From positions 1 through 35,943 of the forward strand of contig CAKTCT010000024.1 in NCBI GenBank assembly GCA_934539585.1: DNA of 35,943 bases, written 5' to 3'. Of this stretch, positions 15,883 through 24,845 are shown in pieces. Made by a program: the position numbers and the translations under genes. Each line of letters starts with the position of its first letter. The stretch's first letter is position 1. The notes beneath the pieces are model-generated. The model searched no databases. It was not told where the DNA came from and saw only the letters and a list, made by a program, of their open reading frames with translations. Origin of the DNA: an uncultured Oscillospiraceae bacterium (GTDB lineage: Bacteria > Bacillota > Clostridia > Oscillospirales > Ruminococcaceae).

Positions 15883-16596
15883 ATGAGGACCGTTCACGAA
15901 GTCAGTGAGCTGGCGGGGGTCAGCGTCCGGACGCTGCACCACTACGACGCCATCGGGCTGCTGCCGCCCACCCGACTCACGGAGGCGGGCTACCGGCTGT
16001 ATGACGATACGGCTCTGGCGCGGCTGCAGACCATTCTGCTGTTCCGGGAGCTGGAGTTTCCGTTAAAGGACATCCGGCAAATCCTGGACGACCCCCGGTT
16101 TGACCGGGCCGCAGCGCTGGAGGACCAGATCCGGCTCCTGGAGCTGCGGCGGGAAAGGCTGGGGCGGCTCATCGACCTTGCCCGTGAGACTTTGAAAACA
16201 GGAGGGAATCCCATGGATTTTGACGGATTCGATAAGACCAGCGAGCAGCGTTTTGCCGCCGAGGTCAGGGAAAAGTGGGGCGGCACCGCCGCTTATCAGG
16301 AGTATCAGCAGCGTGAAAAGGACGGCGGCGCGGATACCGCCGGACTTATGGAGCAGTTTGCCGTTCTGGGGAGGCTGAAAGGACTCCCGGCGGAGGCTGC
16401 GGAGGTCCAGGAGGCGGTCCGAGGGCTGCAGCAGTTCATCACCAGGCACTTCTACACCTGCACGCCGGAGATTCTGGCGGGGCTGGGGGAGATGTACGCG
16501 GCGGATGAGCGCTTCCGGCGGAACATCGACAGGGCCGGGGGCGAGGGCACAGCGGAGTTTGCGGCCCGGGCCATCCGGGTCTGCTGCGGAAGGTGA
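15883..16596 (+). CDS. MerR-family regulator with TipAS-like C-terminal domain
   Basis: This 237-aa regulator has a winged-helix MerR DNA-binding domain at residues 1-70 (VSELAGVSVRTLHHYDAIGLLPP, then GYRLYDDTALARLQ), a coiled-coil dimerisation helix (about 75-110) and an alpha-helical C-terminal domain resembling the TipAS antibiotic-recognition domain (EVREKWGGTAAYQEY and FYTCTPEILAGLGEMYAADERF). Relatives bind thiopeptides or other hydrophobic drugs and activate export genes and themselves. GGAGG lies 7 nt before the ATG. The 19-bp-spacer promoter lies directly upstream. No obvious drug exporter follows, so its targets may be elsewhere or it may control only itself. Confidence 0.92.
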   Translation: MRTVHEVSELAGVSVRTLHHYDAIGLLPPTRLTEAGYRLYDDTALARLQTILLFRELEFPLKDIRQILDDPRFDRAAALEDQIRLLELRRERLGRLIDLARETLKTGGNPMDFDGFDKTSEQRFAAEVREKWGGTAAYQEYQQREKDGGADTAGLMEQFAVLGRLKGLPAEAAEVQEAVRGLQQFITRHFYTCTPEILAGLGEMYAADERFRRNIDRAGGEGTAEFAARAIRVCCGR

Positions 16597-16616
16597 GGAT
16601 TTTCCATCGCAATGAA

Positions 16617-16676
16617 AAAGGCTTCCCGTTCCGGGACCGGTTCGTGCCGGTCCGGGGCGGGAAGCCTTTGGTTTTG
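16617..16676. terminator. Bidirectional terminator between convergent MerR and AraC genes
   Basis: A long hairpin pairs AAAGGCTTCCCG with CGGGAAGCCTTT, extended by CCGGGACCGG/CCGGTCCGG inside, around a short loop. A TTTT run follows on the plus strand and an A-rich run precedes it for the minus strand. Confidence 0.85.
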
Positions 16677-16733
16677 GGGCGTTTCAAAAAGGGGAATTGC
16701 AAAAATCCGGACGATTTCTGCGGGAAAGGTTTT

Positions 16734-17654
16734 TTATAATGAGGGGGAAGTCTCCCCGTCCTTCTCCGGGAGCGGGGCGCTTTGGCGGCTTTTCCGGTAG
16801 GCGGTGGGGGACTGGCGCAGGTACCGGGCGAAGACTGTGGCGAAATGCTGGCTGGTGCTGAAATCCAGGCGGTAGGCAATCTCCGTGACGGTGAGGTCGG
16901 TCCGGGAAAGGAGCTCCTTGGCCATTTCGATCTTCCGGCGGAGGATGTAGTCGTGGAGGGTCAGGCCGCTTTCCCGGAAAAGCTGGTGGACCCGGGACTT
17001 GGAAAAGTGGGCGTACTGGGCCAGCTCTTCTGCGGTGATTCTGCGGAAAAGGTTCTGGTCGATGTAGGCCTTCAGCGTTTCCAGGGTCCCGTTCCGGGCG
17101 GAGGCTGGCTCCGCGGGGGTCAGGGCAGCCAGGACGGCGCAGAGGAGCTCGCTGGCGGCGCTCTGGATCAGGGTACGGCGGAAGGGGCGCTGGGAAAAGT
17201 ACAGGTCCAGGAGCTGCTTCATCCGGGGGAACACCTGCCGGGGGACCGGGAAGACCCGCTGCTCCCCTACGGAGGACAGGAGGGCCCGGGCCTGGTCGGT
17301 TTCCTCCGGGGAAAAGCCGGGGAGGCAGGACGAAGCGGGCAGGGAGAAGATGAAGTAGAAGAAGCGGGACTTTTCCTCCAGGCAGCGGCCGGAGCTGTGG
17401 GGCTCGTTGGGGAGGCTCAGGAACATTTCGCCGCTGTTCACGGTGTACTGGGCCGTGTCGGTGGAGTAGTTCTGGCTCCCGGTCTGGAAGAACACCGCTT
17501 CAAAGCTGTCCCGGTGGACGTGGCGGCCCAGGGGCGGGCAGCTGGCGTTGTTGCAGACCTCTCCCAGGCGGATCAGGCAGTCTATGCCCAGGGAATCGAA
17601 ATTCATCACCCGGCGGCCGGGCTGGTCGAGGTCCGGCAGGTCGTCGATGCGCAT
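16734..17654 (-). CDS. AraC-family transcriptional regulator
   Basis: This 306-aa regulator has an N-terminal cupin-like sensor domain (about 1-180, with a cluster of Cys and His near CPPLGRHVHRDSFE) and a C-terminal AraC domain (about 195-295; EELAQYAHFSKSRVHQLFRESG and IAYRLDFSTSQHFATVFARYL). The start has AAAGGAG 6 nt upstream. It is divergent from the URO-D-family gene across only 65 bp, so it probably regulates it. Its last codons overlap a sequence identical for 17 bases to the -10 region of the SGNH gene. Confidence 0.9.
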   Translation of the reverse strand: MRIDDLPDLDQPGRRVMNFDSLGIDCLIRLGEVCNNASCPPLGRHVHRDSFEAVFFQTGSQNYSTDTAQYTVNSGEMFLSLPNEPHSSGRCLEEKSRFFYFIFSLPASSCLPGFSPEETDQARALLSSVGEQRVFPVPRQVFPRMKQLLDLYFSQRPFRRTLIQSAASELLCAVLAALTPAEPASARNGTLETLKAYIDQNLFRRITAEELAQYAHFSKSRVHQLFRESGLTLHDYILRRKIEMAKELLSRTDLTVTEIAYRLDFSTSQHFATVFARYLRQSPTAYRKSRQSAPLPEKDGETSPSL

Positions 17655-17719
17655 AGGCGGCTCCTTTCCGGCAGCGGCAGAACGTTGGACTTTGTGAAAA
17701 GAATCAAGGAGGAATTTTT

Positions 17720-18766
17720 ATGACGCCAAAAGAGAATATGCGGAGGGCCATTACCTTCGAGCACCCGGAGTGGATTCCCATGTCCTTTGTGATCAACCCG
17801 TCGTGCTGGAACCACTATGAGCACGAGGTGCTGTTTGAGCTGATCGAGAGCCATCCGCGGCTGTTCCCGGACTGGGTCCGGCCGGAGGAGCCCATGGAGC
17901 TGGCATACGGGCCCAACGCCCGGAAGGATCACCCGTTTATCGATGATTTCGGCTGCGTGTGGAAGACCACGGAGGACGGCATCGTCGGGACGGTGGTGGA
18001 GCATCCTTTGGCGAACTGGGAGGATTTTGATTCGTACACTCCGCCGGACCCGGAGAAGTGCATGGGTGTCGGGCCGGTGGACTGGGGGATTCTCGCGGAG
18101 GGGTTCGCCGAGGAGCGGGCCGCGGGAGAGTTCAACAGCGGGTACCTGCGCCACGGCCACACCTTTTTGCAGCTTTGCGACATCCGGGGGTACGAGGAGC
18201 TGCTGTTTGACATGGAGGACGAGGAGCCCATGCTCTGGAAGCTCATCGAGATGGTGGAGCACTTCAACCGGGTGATCGTGGAGAAGCTGGTGGGGATGGA
18301 CATCGACATGATGTGCTATCCCGAGGACCTGGGGATGCAGGTGGGGCCCATGCTTTCCCGGGAGAACTTCCGGAAATACATCCAGCCCAGCTACCGGAGG
18401 ATCATCCAGCCGGCCCGGGACAAGGGGAAGCTGATCCACATGCATTCCGACGGGGACATCCGGCTGCTGGTGGACGACATCATCGACAGCGGGGTGGACG
18501 TGATCAATCTGCAGGACCTTGTCAACGGCATCGATTGGATCGCGGAGCGGTTCCGGGGCAGGACCTGCGTGGAGCTGGACATCGACCGGCAGAAGATCAC
18601 CCGCTTCGGGACGCCGGAGGAGATCGACGCGCTGATCCGGGGCGAGGTGGAGGCCATCGCGGACCCGGCCGGGGGGCTGATGATGATCTACGGGCTGTAT
18701 CCGGGGGTGCCCCTGGAAAACGCCCGGGCGGTCATGGACGCCATGGAGCGGTACATGGGCCGGTAA
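17720..18766 (+). CDS. Uroporphyrinogen decarboxylase-fold (URO-D/MtaA-like) protein
   Basis: This 348-aa TIM-barrel protein of the URO-D superfamily is probably a methyltransferase-like member rather than a heme-pathway enzyme. Family features are the N-terminal MTPKENMRRAITFEHPEWIP, the central PEDLGMQVGPMLSRENFRKYIQP, and LIHMHSDGDI followed by DVINLQDLVNGIDW. In corrinoid methyltransferases (MtaA, MtbA) the zinc site uses H-x-C here; this protein has H242-x-D244, so the classical cysteine ligand is missing and the chemistry is uncertain. GGAGG precedes the ATG. The divergent AraC gene is the likely regulator. No corrinoid protein or methyltransferase partner is adjacent. Confidence 0.85.
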   Translation: MTPKENMRRAITFEHPEWIPMSFVINPSCWNHYEHEVLFELIESHPRLFPDWVRPEEPMELAYGPNARKDHPFIDDFGCVWKTTEDGIVGTVVEHPLANWEDFDSYTPPDPEKCMGVGPVDWGILAEGFAEERAAGEFNSGYLRHGHTFLQLCDIRGYEELLFDMEDEEPMLWKLIEMVEHFNRVIVEKLVGMDIDMMCYPEDLGMQVGPMLSRENFRKYIQPSYRRIIQPARDKGKLIHMHSDGDIRLLVDDIIDSGVDVINLQDLVNGIDWIAERFRGRTCVELDIDRQKITRFGTPEEIDALIRGEVEAIADPAGGLMMIYGLYPGVPLENARAVMDAMERYMGR

Positions 18767-18866
18767 GGCGGATTTTGACGGAATCATGTTTATTATAACG
18801 AAAAAATGAGGGGAAGTCAATTCACTTTCGGGTCAAGTGCATATTTGTGCAAATTGCGGGCACGTC

Positions 18867-18895
18867 TTGACAATCGGCGCGGGAGCGGTTATAAT
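18867..18895 (+). promoter_or_regulatory. Consensus SigA promoter of the sialidase-fold gene
   Basis: TTGACA (18867-18872), a 17-bp spacer and TATAAT (18890-18895) match the consensus perfectly. It lies 30 bp before the start codon. Confidence 0.93.
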
Positions 18896-18924
18896 GGGGC
18901 TGAAATCCGAAAGGAGTGAAGACG

Positions 18925-19893
18925 ATGATCCAGAGTGAAATCCGCGAGTTCATTTTCGAGGAAAACCGGGAAGCGCCTTCCTGCCACGCTTCCACGGTGC
19001 TGCCCCTGGAGGGGGGACGGGTCCTGGCGGCCTGGTTCGCCGGGGCCCACGAAGGCGCCGACGACGTGGGCATCTGGCTCTCTGTTCGGGAGAACGGGGC
19101 GTGGAGCTGCCCCAGGCGCATTACGCCGGAGGACGGGGTCCCCCACTGGAACCCGGTGCTGTACCGGGGAAAGGACGGGGCGGTCCGGCTCTTTTACAAA
19201 GCGGGGCGGACCATCCAGGGGTGGAAGACCTGGGTGACGGTCTCCCGGGACGGCGGCGGGACCTGGTCGGAGCCCCGGCTGCTGGTGGAAGACGACACCA
19301 GCGGGGGACGGGGCCCGGTGAAGAACAAGTGCCTGCTCCTCTCCGACGGGACGCTGCTGGCTCCGGCGTCTACGGAGCAGGAAAACGACTGGCGGGCCTT
19401 TCTGGACCGGTCCCGGGACGACGGCGGGACCTGGGAGCGCACCGCTTTCATCGGGCGGCCCAGGGACGAAAAAGGCCGGGTGGTGCAGATGATCCAGCCC
19501 ACCCTGTGGGAGGCTCCAGAGGGGCAGGTCCACGCCCTGATGCGGACCAACGCCGGGCGGCTTTACCGCAGCGACTCCGTGGACGGCGGGCTGACCTGGT
19601 GCGGCGCCTATCCCACGGAGGTCCCCAACAACAACAGCGGCGTGGACCTGGCACGGTCCGGGGACGGGCGGCTGTGGCTCCTGTGCAACCCCGTGGGGGA
19701 GGACTGGGGGGTCCGGACGCCGTTGACGCTGCTGGTCTCCGGGGACAACGGGGAGAGCTGGGAGAAGGCGCTGGATCTGGAGACGGAGCCCGGAGAGTAC
19801 TCCTATCCCGCCATTGTGTGCCAGGGCGGGACGCTGTACGCGGCGTACACCTGGCAGCGGCGGCGGATCGTGTTTGTTCAGTTGAAGATTTAA
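18925..19893 (+). CDS. Sialidase-fold (BNR_2) protein with four Asp boxes
   Basis: This is a six-bladed beta-propeller protein of 322 aa, without a signal peptide. Asp boxes (S-x-D-x-G-x-x-W) occur at residues 107-114, 163-170, 218-225 and 272-279. The segment WFAGAHEGADDVGIWLS near the N-terminus, KNKCLLLSDG at about 134, ALMRTN with R207, and GEYSYPAI with Y292 fit the BNR_2 sialidase-like family. The FRIP motif of classical GH33 is absent, so a sialic acid substrate is not assured; related propellers act on other acidic or rare sugars. The ATG at 18925 is chosen over a GTG 9 bp earlier because that GTG lies in the AAGGAG ribosome binding site. It has its own promoter and terminator and precedes the GH38 gene. 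Confidence 0.85.
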   Translation: MIQSEIREFIFEENREAPSCHASTVLPLEGGRVLAAWFAGAHEGADDVGIWLSVRENGAWSCPRRITPEDGVPHWNPVLYRGKDGAVRLFYKAGRTIQGWKTWVTVSRDGGGTWSEPRLLVEDDTSGGRGPVKNKCLLLSDGTLLAPASTEQENDWRAFLDRSRDDGGTWERTAFIGRPRDEKGRVVQMIQPTLWEAPEGQVHALMRTNAGRLYRSDSVDGGLTWCGAYPTEVPNNNSGVDLARSGDGRLWLLCNPVGEDWGVRTPLTLLVSGDNGESWEKALDLETEPGEYSYPAIVCQGGTLYAAYTWQRRRIVFVQLKI

Positions 19894-19900
19894 AGGTGCG

Positions 19901-19939
19901 GCGTCCGCTCCGGAGGGTTCCGGGGCGGACGCTGTTTTT
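19901..19939 (+). terminator. Terminator after the sialidase-fold gene
   Basis: GCGTCCGCTCCGG (19901-19913) pairs with CCGGGGCGGACGC (19920-19932) and is followed by TTTTT. Confidence 0.9.
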
Positions 19940-20016
19940 AGTTAGTAAAGTTGCTTAACAAAATAGGCGGGCAGTTGTTTCATTCGCTGAAAGTGGGCGG
20001 GACTGGGGATTTTGCG

Positions 20017-20046
20017 TTGACAAAGGGGCTTTGGGGTCCCTATAAT
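20017..20046 (+). promoter_or_regulatory. Consensus SigA promoter of the GH38 gene
   Basis: TTGACA (20017-20022), an 18-bp spacer and TATAAT (20041-20046) lie 41 bp before the start codon. Confidence 0.9.
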
Positions 20047-20087
20047 GGTGTCGATGGAACCTGCTTCAGACAGAAAGGAATGGAAAC

Positions 20088-23000
20088 ATGGAAAACGCCT
20101 ACGAATACCTGCCGTCCCTCAACGGAAAAGCGCCGGTGGCGGACTTTTCCTCCTTTGTTCCCAGGGCGGGAGAGCCCTATCCCAACCAATGGATCACGGA
20201 TTTCCTCACCGTAGGGCCCTTTGTGGTGAAAACCGACGGGGCTTTTGAGACGGAATACTTTTATCAGCGGGAGAAAGTGCTGAGCGTTGACTATCTGGAA
20301 GCCGACGGCGGCGAGGCCGGCGTCCGGCCGGTGCTGGGCGGGCGGGTGCAGAACCGTTCCGACTACGGGCCCGGAGTCCTGACCTGGCGGGAGGGGCTGC
20401 GGAAGTGGGGGTGCCTCCGCTTCGACGAGGACGAGGAAGCCTTTCACGACGCCTTTTCGGCCACGGTCCAGGGGAACTGCGTTTTTTACGCGGCCACCTA
20501 TGTCCGGTGCCAGGGGGAGCAGCTGGCCATCCTTTCCTATGAGAACTCCGGGTGCCTGCTTTACGTCAACGGGGAGCTGGCGGACAGCCAGCCTTACGGG
20601 CGGGTCAAGAGCCTGACCACCATGGGGCACCGGGTGGCGGTGCGGCTCCGGGACGGGCTCAACGTGATCCTTTTCAAGCTCCGGACGGGGTATCTGGCCG
20701 ACACGGCGGACCTTTCCATGAGCTTTTTCGCGGTGCATCCCGTGGGGCTGGTCAGCGGGAACCTGGGGATCACCTATCCCCAGCCCACCGGGGCCTATCT
20801 GGGCCGGGGAGAAGCGCTGCGGCAGATGCATTACGTCTTTGCCGGGGCCTTCGGCGGGGAGGCGGAAGGGCGTCTTTCCTACCGGGCCGGAGGGTTCGGG
20901 GAGGATGTGGAGGTCCCAAGGCTGGCTTCCGGGGAGGTGAAAATCCTCCGGGTCGGGGCGCCGCTTTCCGGGGGAGAGGGCCTTCAGGACATGGAGGTCC
21001 GGCTCCGGACAGAGGGGGATACGGCGGAGGGGGTTTTTGGGGTCAGGGCCCGGCCCTGGACGGATCGGGGAATCCGGGAGCACATCTTCTCCGACTTCCA
21101 CTTTGACACCACCTATCATCTGGAGCAGCGGACCTACGCCATCGGGGCGCTGCATATTGCCAAGGAGATGCTGCGGCAGCTCCGGGAGAACCCGGATTTC
21201 CGCATCGTGCTGTCGGAGATCGATTATCTCCACCCCTATTTCAGTCTGTATCCCCAGGACCGGGAGCTGATCCGGGAAGCCTTCCGTGAGGGGCGGGCCG
21301 AGGCGGACTGCTTCTACAACCAGCCCAACGAGCTGACCTCCTCTCCGGAGGCGCTGACCCGGAATCTGGTCTATGGGCAGAAGTACCACATGGAGTATCT
21401 GGGGCAGCCGTCGCTGGTGTACACGCCGGGGGACGTTTTCGGTCATCCCAACCAGATGTCTCAGCTCTGCGCCAAGGGGGAGTGCCTGGCCTGCCGGTGG
21501 GGGAAGGTCATTGTGGGGCTGGACCGGGCGTTCCGGCACATGTCGCCGGACGGCACGGCCCTGACCCATAACCGGGGCCTTGGCATGGACGACGCGGCGC
21601 GGCTGGGGCTGACCCACTGCGGGGACAGCTCCAGCTTAGGCGGATGGTACCCGCCTTATCTGGCCGACGATCCGGGGTGGCAGCGGGACAGCGCCACTCA
21701 GGCGGCGTACTCCTTGTTTTCCATCCAGTCCCAGGGGTTCGAGGAGGACCGGCAGCGGCATTTTGCGGAGACAGGCCGGGAGCTGCTCCAGACCCACTCC
21801 CGGGACCTGACCCAGCACCACTCCGGGGTGCTGCTGACCCGGGAGGACTTCAAGCAGGCCAACCGGCTGGCGGAAAATCTTCTGGTCACGGCGGAAAAGC
21901 TGGCGGTCATCGCGGCTTTTCACGGCGCGGAGTATCCGGAGGCGGCTCTGGACAAAGCCTGGCGGCAGCTGCTCTGCGGGCAGCACCACGATTCCATTAC
22001 CGGGACCAACAACGAGATTTCCTTCGTGGACCTGATGCTGGAATACCGGGAGGCGGCGGAGCTGGCCCAGGGTGTCATCGACGGGGCCCTGGAAAAACTC
22101 ACGGCCCAGACGGCGGCGGAGGGGGAACGGGCGGTTTACGTCTTTAACCCCCATCCCTGGGAGCGGACGGAGCCGGTATGTTTCCCCCTGCCCGGCGGCG
22201 GGGATTTCCGGGCCGTGGACGGGGAAGGGCGGGAGTATCCCGTGGAACGGGCCGGAAGGTATCCCGACGGACGGGAAAAGGGCTGCTTCCTGGCGCCGGT
22301 CCCCGCGTTGGGCTACCGGGTCTTTGATTTGCAGGAGGCGGAGGTCCCGGAGGCCCGGGTGGACAGCGGGACCGTCATTGAAAACGAGTTTTTCCGGCTT
22401 ACCGTGGACCCGGAGCGGGGCGGGGGCATCGTTTCGGTGTGGGATAAGCGGCTGGAACGGGAGTGGATGGACCTTTCTGAGGACGGTCCGGGCAACCGCA
22501 TTGCCGTTCTCCGGGAGGCCCCGGACCGGATGGAGCCCCAGCACGAGTTTTACACCACCGGGCAGAAGCTGTTTTCCTCCGATTCCCGGGCAAAGGTCCG
22601 GCGGGTCCGGGGGGAGGGGTTCCAGCGGCTGGAGGTGGTCCTGCGGCTGGACGTTATCGCCGTGGCCCGGCAGCGGATCACCCTGTGGAAGGGCGTGGCC
22701 CGGGTGGACCTGGAGACGGTCATCGAGGACTATCAGGGCCGGGACGACCTGTTCGCCGTGACGTTCCCGGTCAACGTCCGGGGCGGGGTCGTGACCTATG
22801 ACGACCGGTTCGCGCCCCATATTACCGGGAAAAGCCTCGGGAAGCTCTCCTTCCAGACCCATCAGTTTTTAAACTATTCCTTCAGCCGGGTGGCTCCGGT
22901 GAACCAGTGGATGGACCTGGGGCCGGGTCCCCGGGTGGATATGGGGGAGAAGGGGGCCTTCGGTATCGGCATGACCGCCATTGTCCGCCGGGAAGGGGCG

Positions 23001-24845
23001 GCGCTGGACGCCGGGGACCGGCTCCTGGAGGGGCTGACCCGGCGGGCCGTGCCGGTGACGCTCTATTCCGACCAGCGGGTCCGGGAGACCGACGGCTGGC
23101 GGATCGTGGACTTCAACGAGGACGTGACCAACACCGACGTGCGGTTCGTGCTGGCGGCGGATGGGGAGCCCTTCGCCTACGCGGAAAAGCTCCTGGCCCG
23201 GCTTTCCGGGGAGGAGCGGGAGGCTTTTGCCCAACAGGTCCGGGAGCAGGGGACGGCGGTCCTCTACGCCGTGGACCGGGAAAACGAGCTGGAAAAGCCC
23301 ATCCGGGTGGTGCTGGTCTGGGGCCGGGATGAGGAATCCCTCAATACCTGGGCGGAAAAGGCGGCCCGGGGGCTCCGGGAGGAGCGCCGGATAGACGCCG
23401 CCGGGGCTTTTGCCGCCGATCCCTGCGGGGAGATGGGCGGCTGCGGCGCGGCACTGCTCAACAACGGGAATCTGGCCTGCTCGGTGGAGGGGGAGAACCT
23501 GATGACCCTGATGCTGTTCCACACGGCGGATTTTTACGGCAACATGGGCCGGACCACCGGCGGAAAGCAGCTGATTCCGGAGCAGAAGACCTTCCACGCG
23601 TCCTACGCCTTCTGCCCGCATGCCGGGGATTACCGGGAAGGACAGCTGTACCGCCGGGCCATGGAGTTCAACGACCCTCTCATTGGCCGGGAATTTGCGC
23701 CCCAGGGCGGTCCGCTGCCCCGGGAGCACGGGTATCTTTCCTGTCCGGAGGGGTTCACCCTTACGGCCATGAAGGCTGGGGGATACGACCTGGCGGGTAT
23801 GAGGACGCCCCGGCGGCGGCTGGGGGATCGGGGGCTGGTCCTGCGGGGGTTCGAGTCCAACGGGGACGGCGGCGCGATCTCCCTTTCCTGCGGATTTGGG
23901 GTCCGGTCGGCGGCGCGGGTGGATTTGCTGGAGAAAAATCCCGTCCCGGCGGAGGTGCAAGGAAACTGCGTCCGGCTGGAGGCCGGCGGGTTCTCCATTG
24001 AGACCCTGGCTCTGGAGCCGGAGCTGCCGGAGCCGTGCATTTCCGGGGCCTTGGTGAAGGAAGAAGAACCGGTGCAGCCGGTGTATGTCCGGAGCTGGGA
24101 GCAGGACCGGGGCAGCATGCCCATGGGGTATCTGGCAGTGGCCGGATTCCTGGACCGGAAGGTGGAACAGCCGGTTCCCGGGCGGTGGCGGCTCCATGTA
24201 CACCTGGCCAACAATCGGGCGGACGCCGGCGCGGCAGGCGCGGCACGGCTCCGGGTCAGCCGGGGGCTGGGGTGCGATACGGCGGAGATTCCCTACCGGC
24301 TGGGGCCGGGGGAGGCCGGGGTCTGGCCGGTGGAGGTCTTCTGCGACGGGGAGGACCACGCGATTCTGCGGCTGGAATACAAGGACGGCGGCCAGCGGTT
24401 CGAGGATATTCTGGAGCTGGGGGGCAGCTTTGTCCCGGAGATGTCCCTGGAGGACCGGGGGGACGTTCTGGCGGCCACGGTGGTCAACCGGACGGACCAG
24501 GTCCTTTCCGGGGAATTGCAGCTGGCGTCGCCTATTGAGACCTGGGGCGGGGAGTGGAATCCCCATGCGCTCCTGGACCTGGACTGGGGGCCGGTGGCCG
24601 TGGAGGTCGGGCCCGGGGAGAGCCGGGAGTACGTTTTCCCGGCGGCGGAGGTCAAGGGGGCCATGGTGCGGTCCTTCTGGGCCGTGGGGAAGCTGATGGT
24701 GGGGAACCACATCGTGTTTGCCCATGTCTGCCGGAAGGCTCCGCCCCATGCGCACTGGACCCATGTGTTTGAGGAGGAGATTCATCGGGACGGAGGGTCC
24801 TTGCGGAAGCTGTATCATTTGGTGGATTTGCCGGAGTTTGAGTGA
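20088..24845 (+). CDS. GH38 alpha-mannosidase-like glycosidase, 1585 aa
   Basis: This very large retaining glycosidase has no signal peptide and is probably cytoplasmic. Residues 1-325 form an N-terminal beta-rich region with a galactose-binding-like look (AILSYENSGCLLYVNGELADSQPYG). The GH38 catalytic domain follows: SDFHFDTTY at about 335-343 supplies zinc-ligand H338 and D340, PGDVFGH at about 449 carries the predicted nucleophile Asp, and GQHHDSITGT at about 633 supplies the third-site His-Asp. A middle three-helix region and long C-terminal beta domains (about 690-1585) complete it. Most bacterial GH38 enzymes are roughly 850-1050 residues, so both ends are extended. The ATG at 20088 has AAAGGA 8 nt upstream and lies behind its own consensus promoter. 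Its neighbour is the sialidase-fold gene, suggesting joint use of a host-type or plant glycan. Confidence 0.88.
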   Translation: MENAYEYLPSLNGKAPVADFSSFVPRAGEPYPNQWITDFLTVGPFVVKTDGAFETEYFYQREKVLSVDYLEADGGEAGVRPVLGGRVQNRSDYGPGVLTWREGLRKWGCLRFDEDEEAFHDAFSATVQGNCVFYAATYVRCQGEQLAILSYENSGCLLYVNGELADSQPYGRVKSLTTMGHRVAVRLRDGLNVILFKLRTGYLADTADLSMSFFAVHPVGLVSGNLGITYPQPTGAYLGRGEALRQMHYVFAGAFGGEAEGRLSYRAGGFGEDVEVPRLASGEVKILRVGAPLSGGEGLQDMEVRLRTEGDTAEGVFGVRARPWTDRGIREHIFSDFHFDTTYHLEQRTYAIGALHIAKEMLRQLRENPDFRIVLSEIDYLHPYFSLYPQDRELIREAFREGRAEADCFYNQPNELTSSPEALTRNLVYGQKYHMEYLGQPSLVYTPGDVFGHPNQMSQLCAKGECLACRWGKVIVGLDRAFRHMSPDGTALTHNRGLGMDDAARLGLTHCGDSSSLGGWYPPYLADDPGWQRDSATQAAYSLFSIQSQGFEEDRQRHFAETGRELLQTHSRDLTQHHSGVLLTREDFKQANRLAENLLVTAEKLAVIAAFHGAEYPEAALDKAWRQLLCGQHHDSITGTNNEISFVDLMLEYREAAELAQGVIDGALEKLTAQTAAEGERAVYVFNPHPWERTEPVCFPLPGGGDFRAVDGEGREYPVERAGRYPDGREKGCFLAPVPALGYRVFDLQEAEVPEARVDSGTVIENEFFRLTVDPERGGGIVSVWDKRLEREWMDLSEDGPGNRIAVLREAPDRMEPQHEFYTTGQKLFSSDSRAKVRRVRGEGFQRLEVVLRLDVIAVARQRITLWKGVARVDLETVIEDYQGRDDLFAVTFPVNVRGGVVTYDDRFAPHITGKSLGKLSFQTHQFLNYSFSRVAPVNQWMDLGPGPRVDMGEKGAFGIGMTAIVRREGAALDAGDRLLEGLTRRAVPVTLYSDQRVRETDGWRIVDFNEDVTNTDVRFVLAADGEPFAYAEKLLARLSGEEREAFAQQVREQGTAVLYAVDRENELEKPIRVVLVWGRDEESLNTWAEKAARGLREERRIDAAGAFAADPCGEMGGCGAALLNNGNLACSVEGENLMTLMLFHTADFYGNMGRTTGGKQLIPEQKTFHASYAFCPHAGDYREGQLYRRAMEFNDPLIGREFAPQGGPLPREHGYLSCPEGFTLTAMKAGGYDLAGMRTPRRRLGDRGLVLRGFESNGDGGAISLSCGFGVRSAARVDLLEKNPVPAEVQGNCVRLEAGGFSIETLALEPELPEPCISGALVKEEEPVQPVYVRSWEQDRGSMPMGYLAVAGFLDRKVEQPVPGRWRLHVHLANNRADAGAAGAARLRVSRGLGCDTAEIPYRLGPGEAGVWPVEVFCDGEDHAILRLEYKDGGQRFEDILELGGSFVPEMSLEDRGDVLAATVVNRTDQVLSGELQLASPIETWGGEWNPHALLDLDWGPVAVEVGPGESREYVFPAAEVKGAMVRSFWAVGKLMVGNHIVFAHVCRKAPPHAHWTHVFEEEIHRDGGSLRKLYHLVDLPEFE

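Noticed and set aside
18925..19893. Firm call as a GH33 exo-sialidase
   Set aside because: The Asp boxes and fold fit, but the FRIP motif is absent and no sialic acid catabolic genes (nanA, nanE) are in the window.
19943..19961. GTTAG...CTTAAC near the GH38 promoter as a third copy of the ABC-operon operator
   Set aside because: Spacing and right arm differ from the two matching dyads, so the resemblance is weak.
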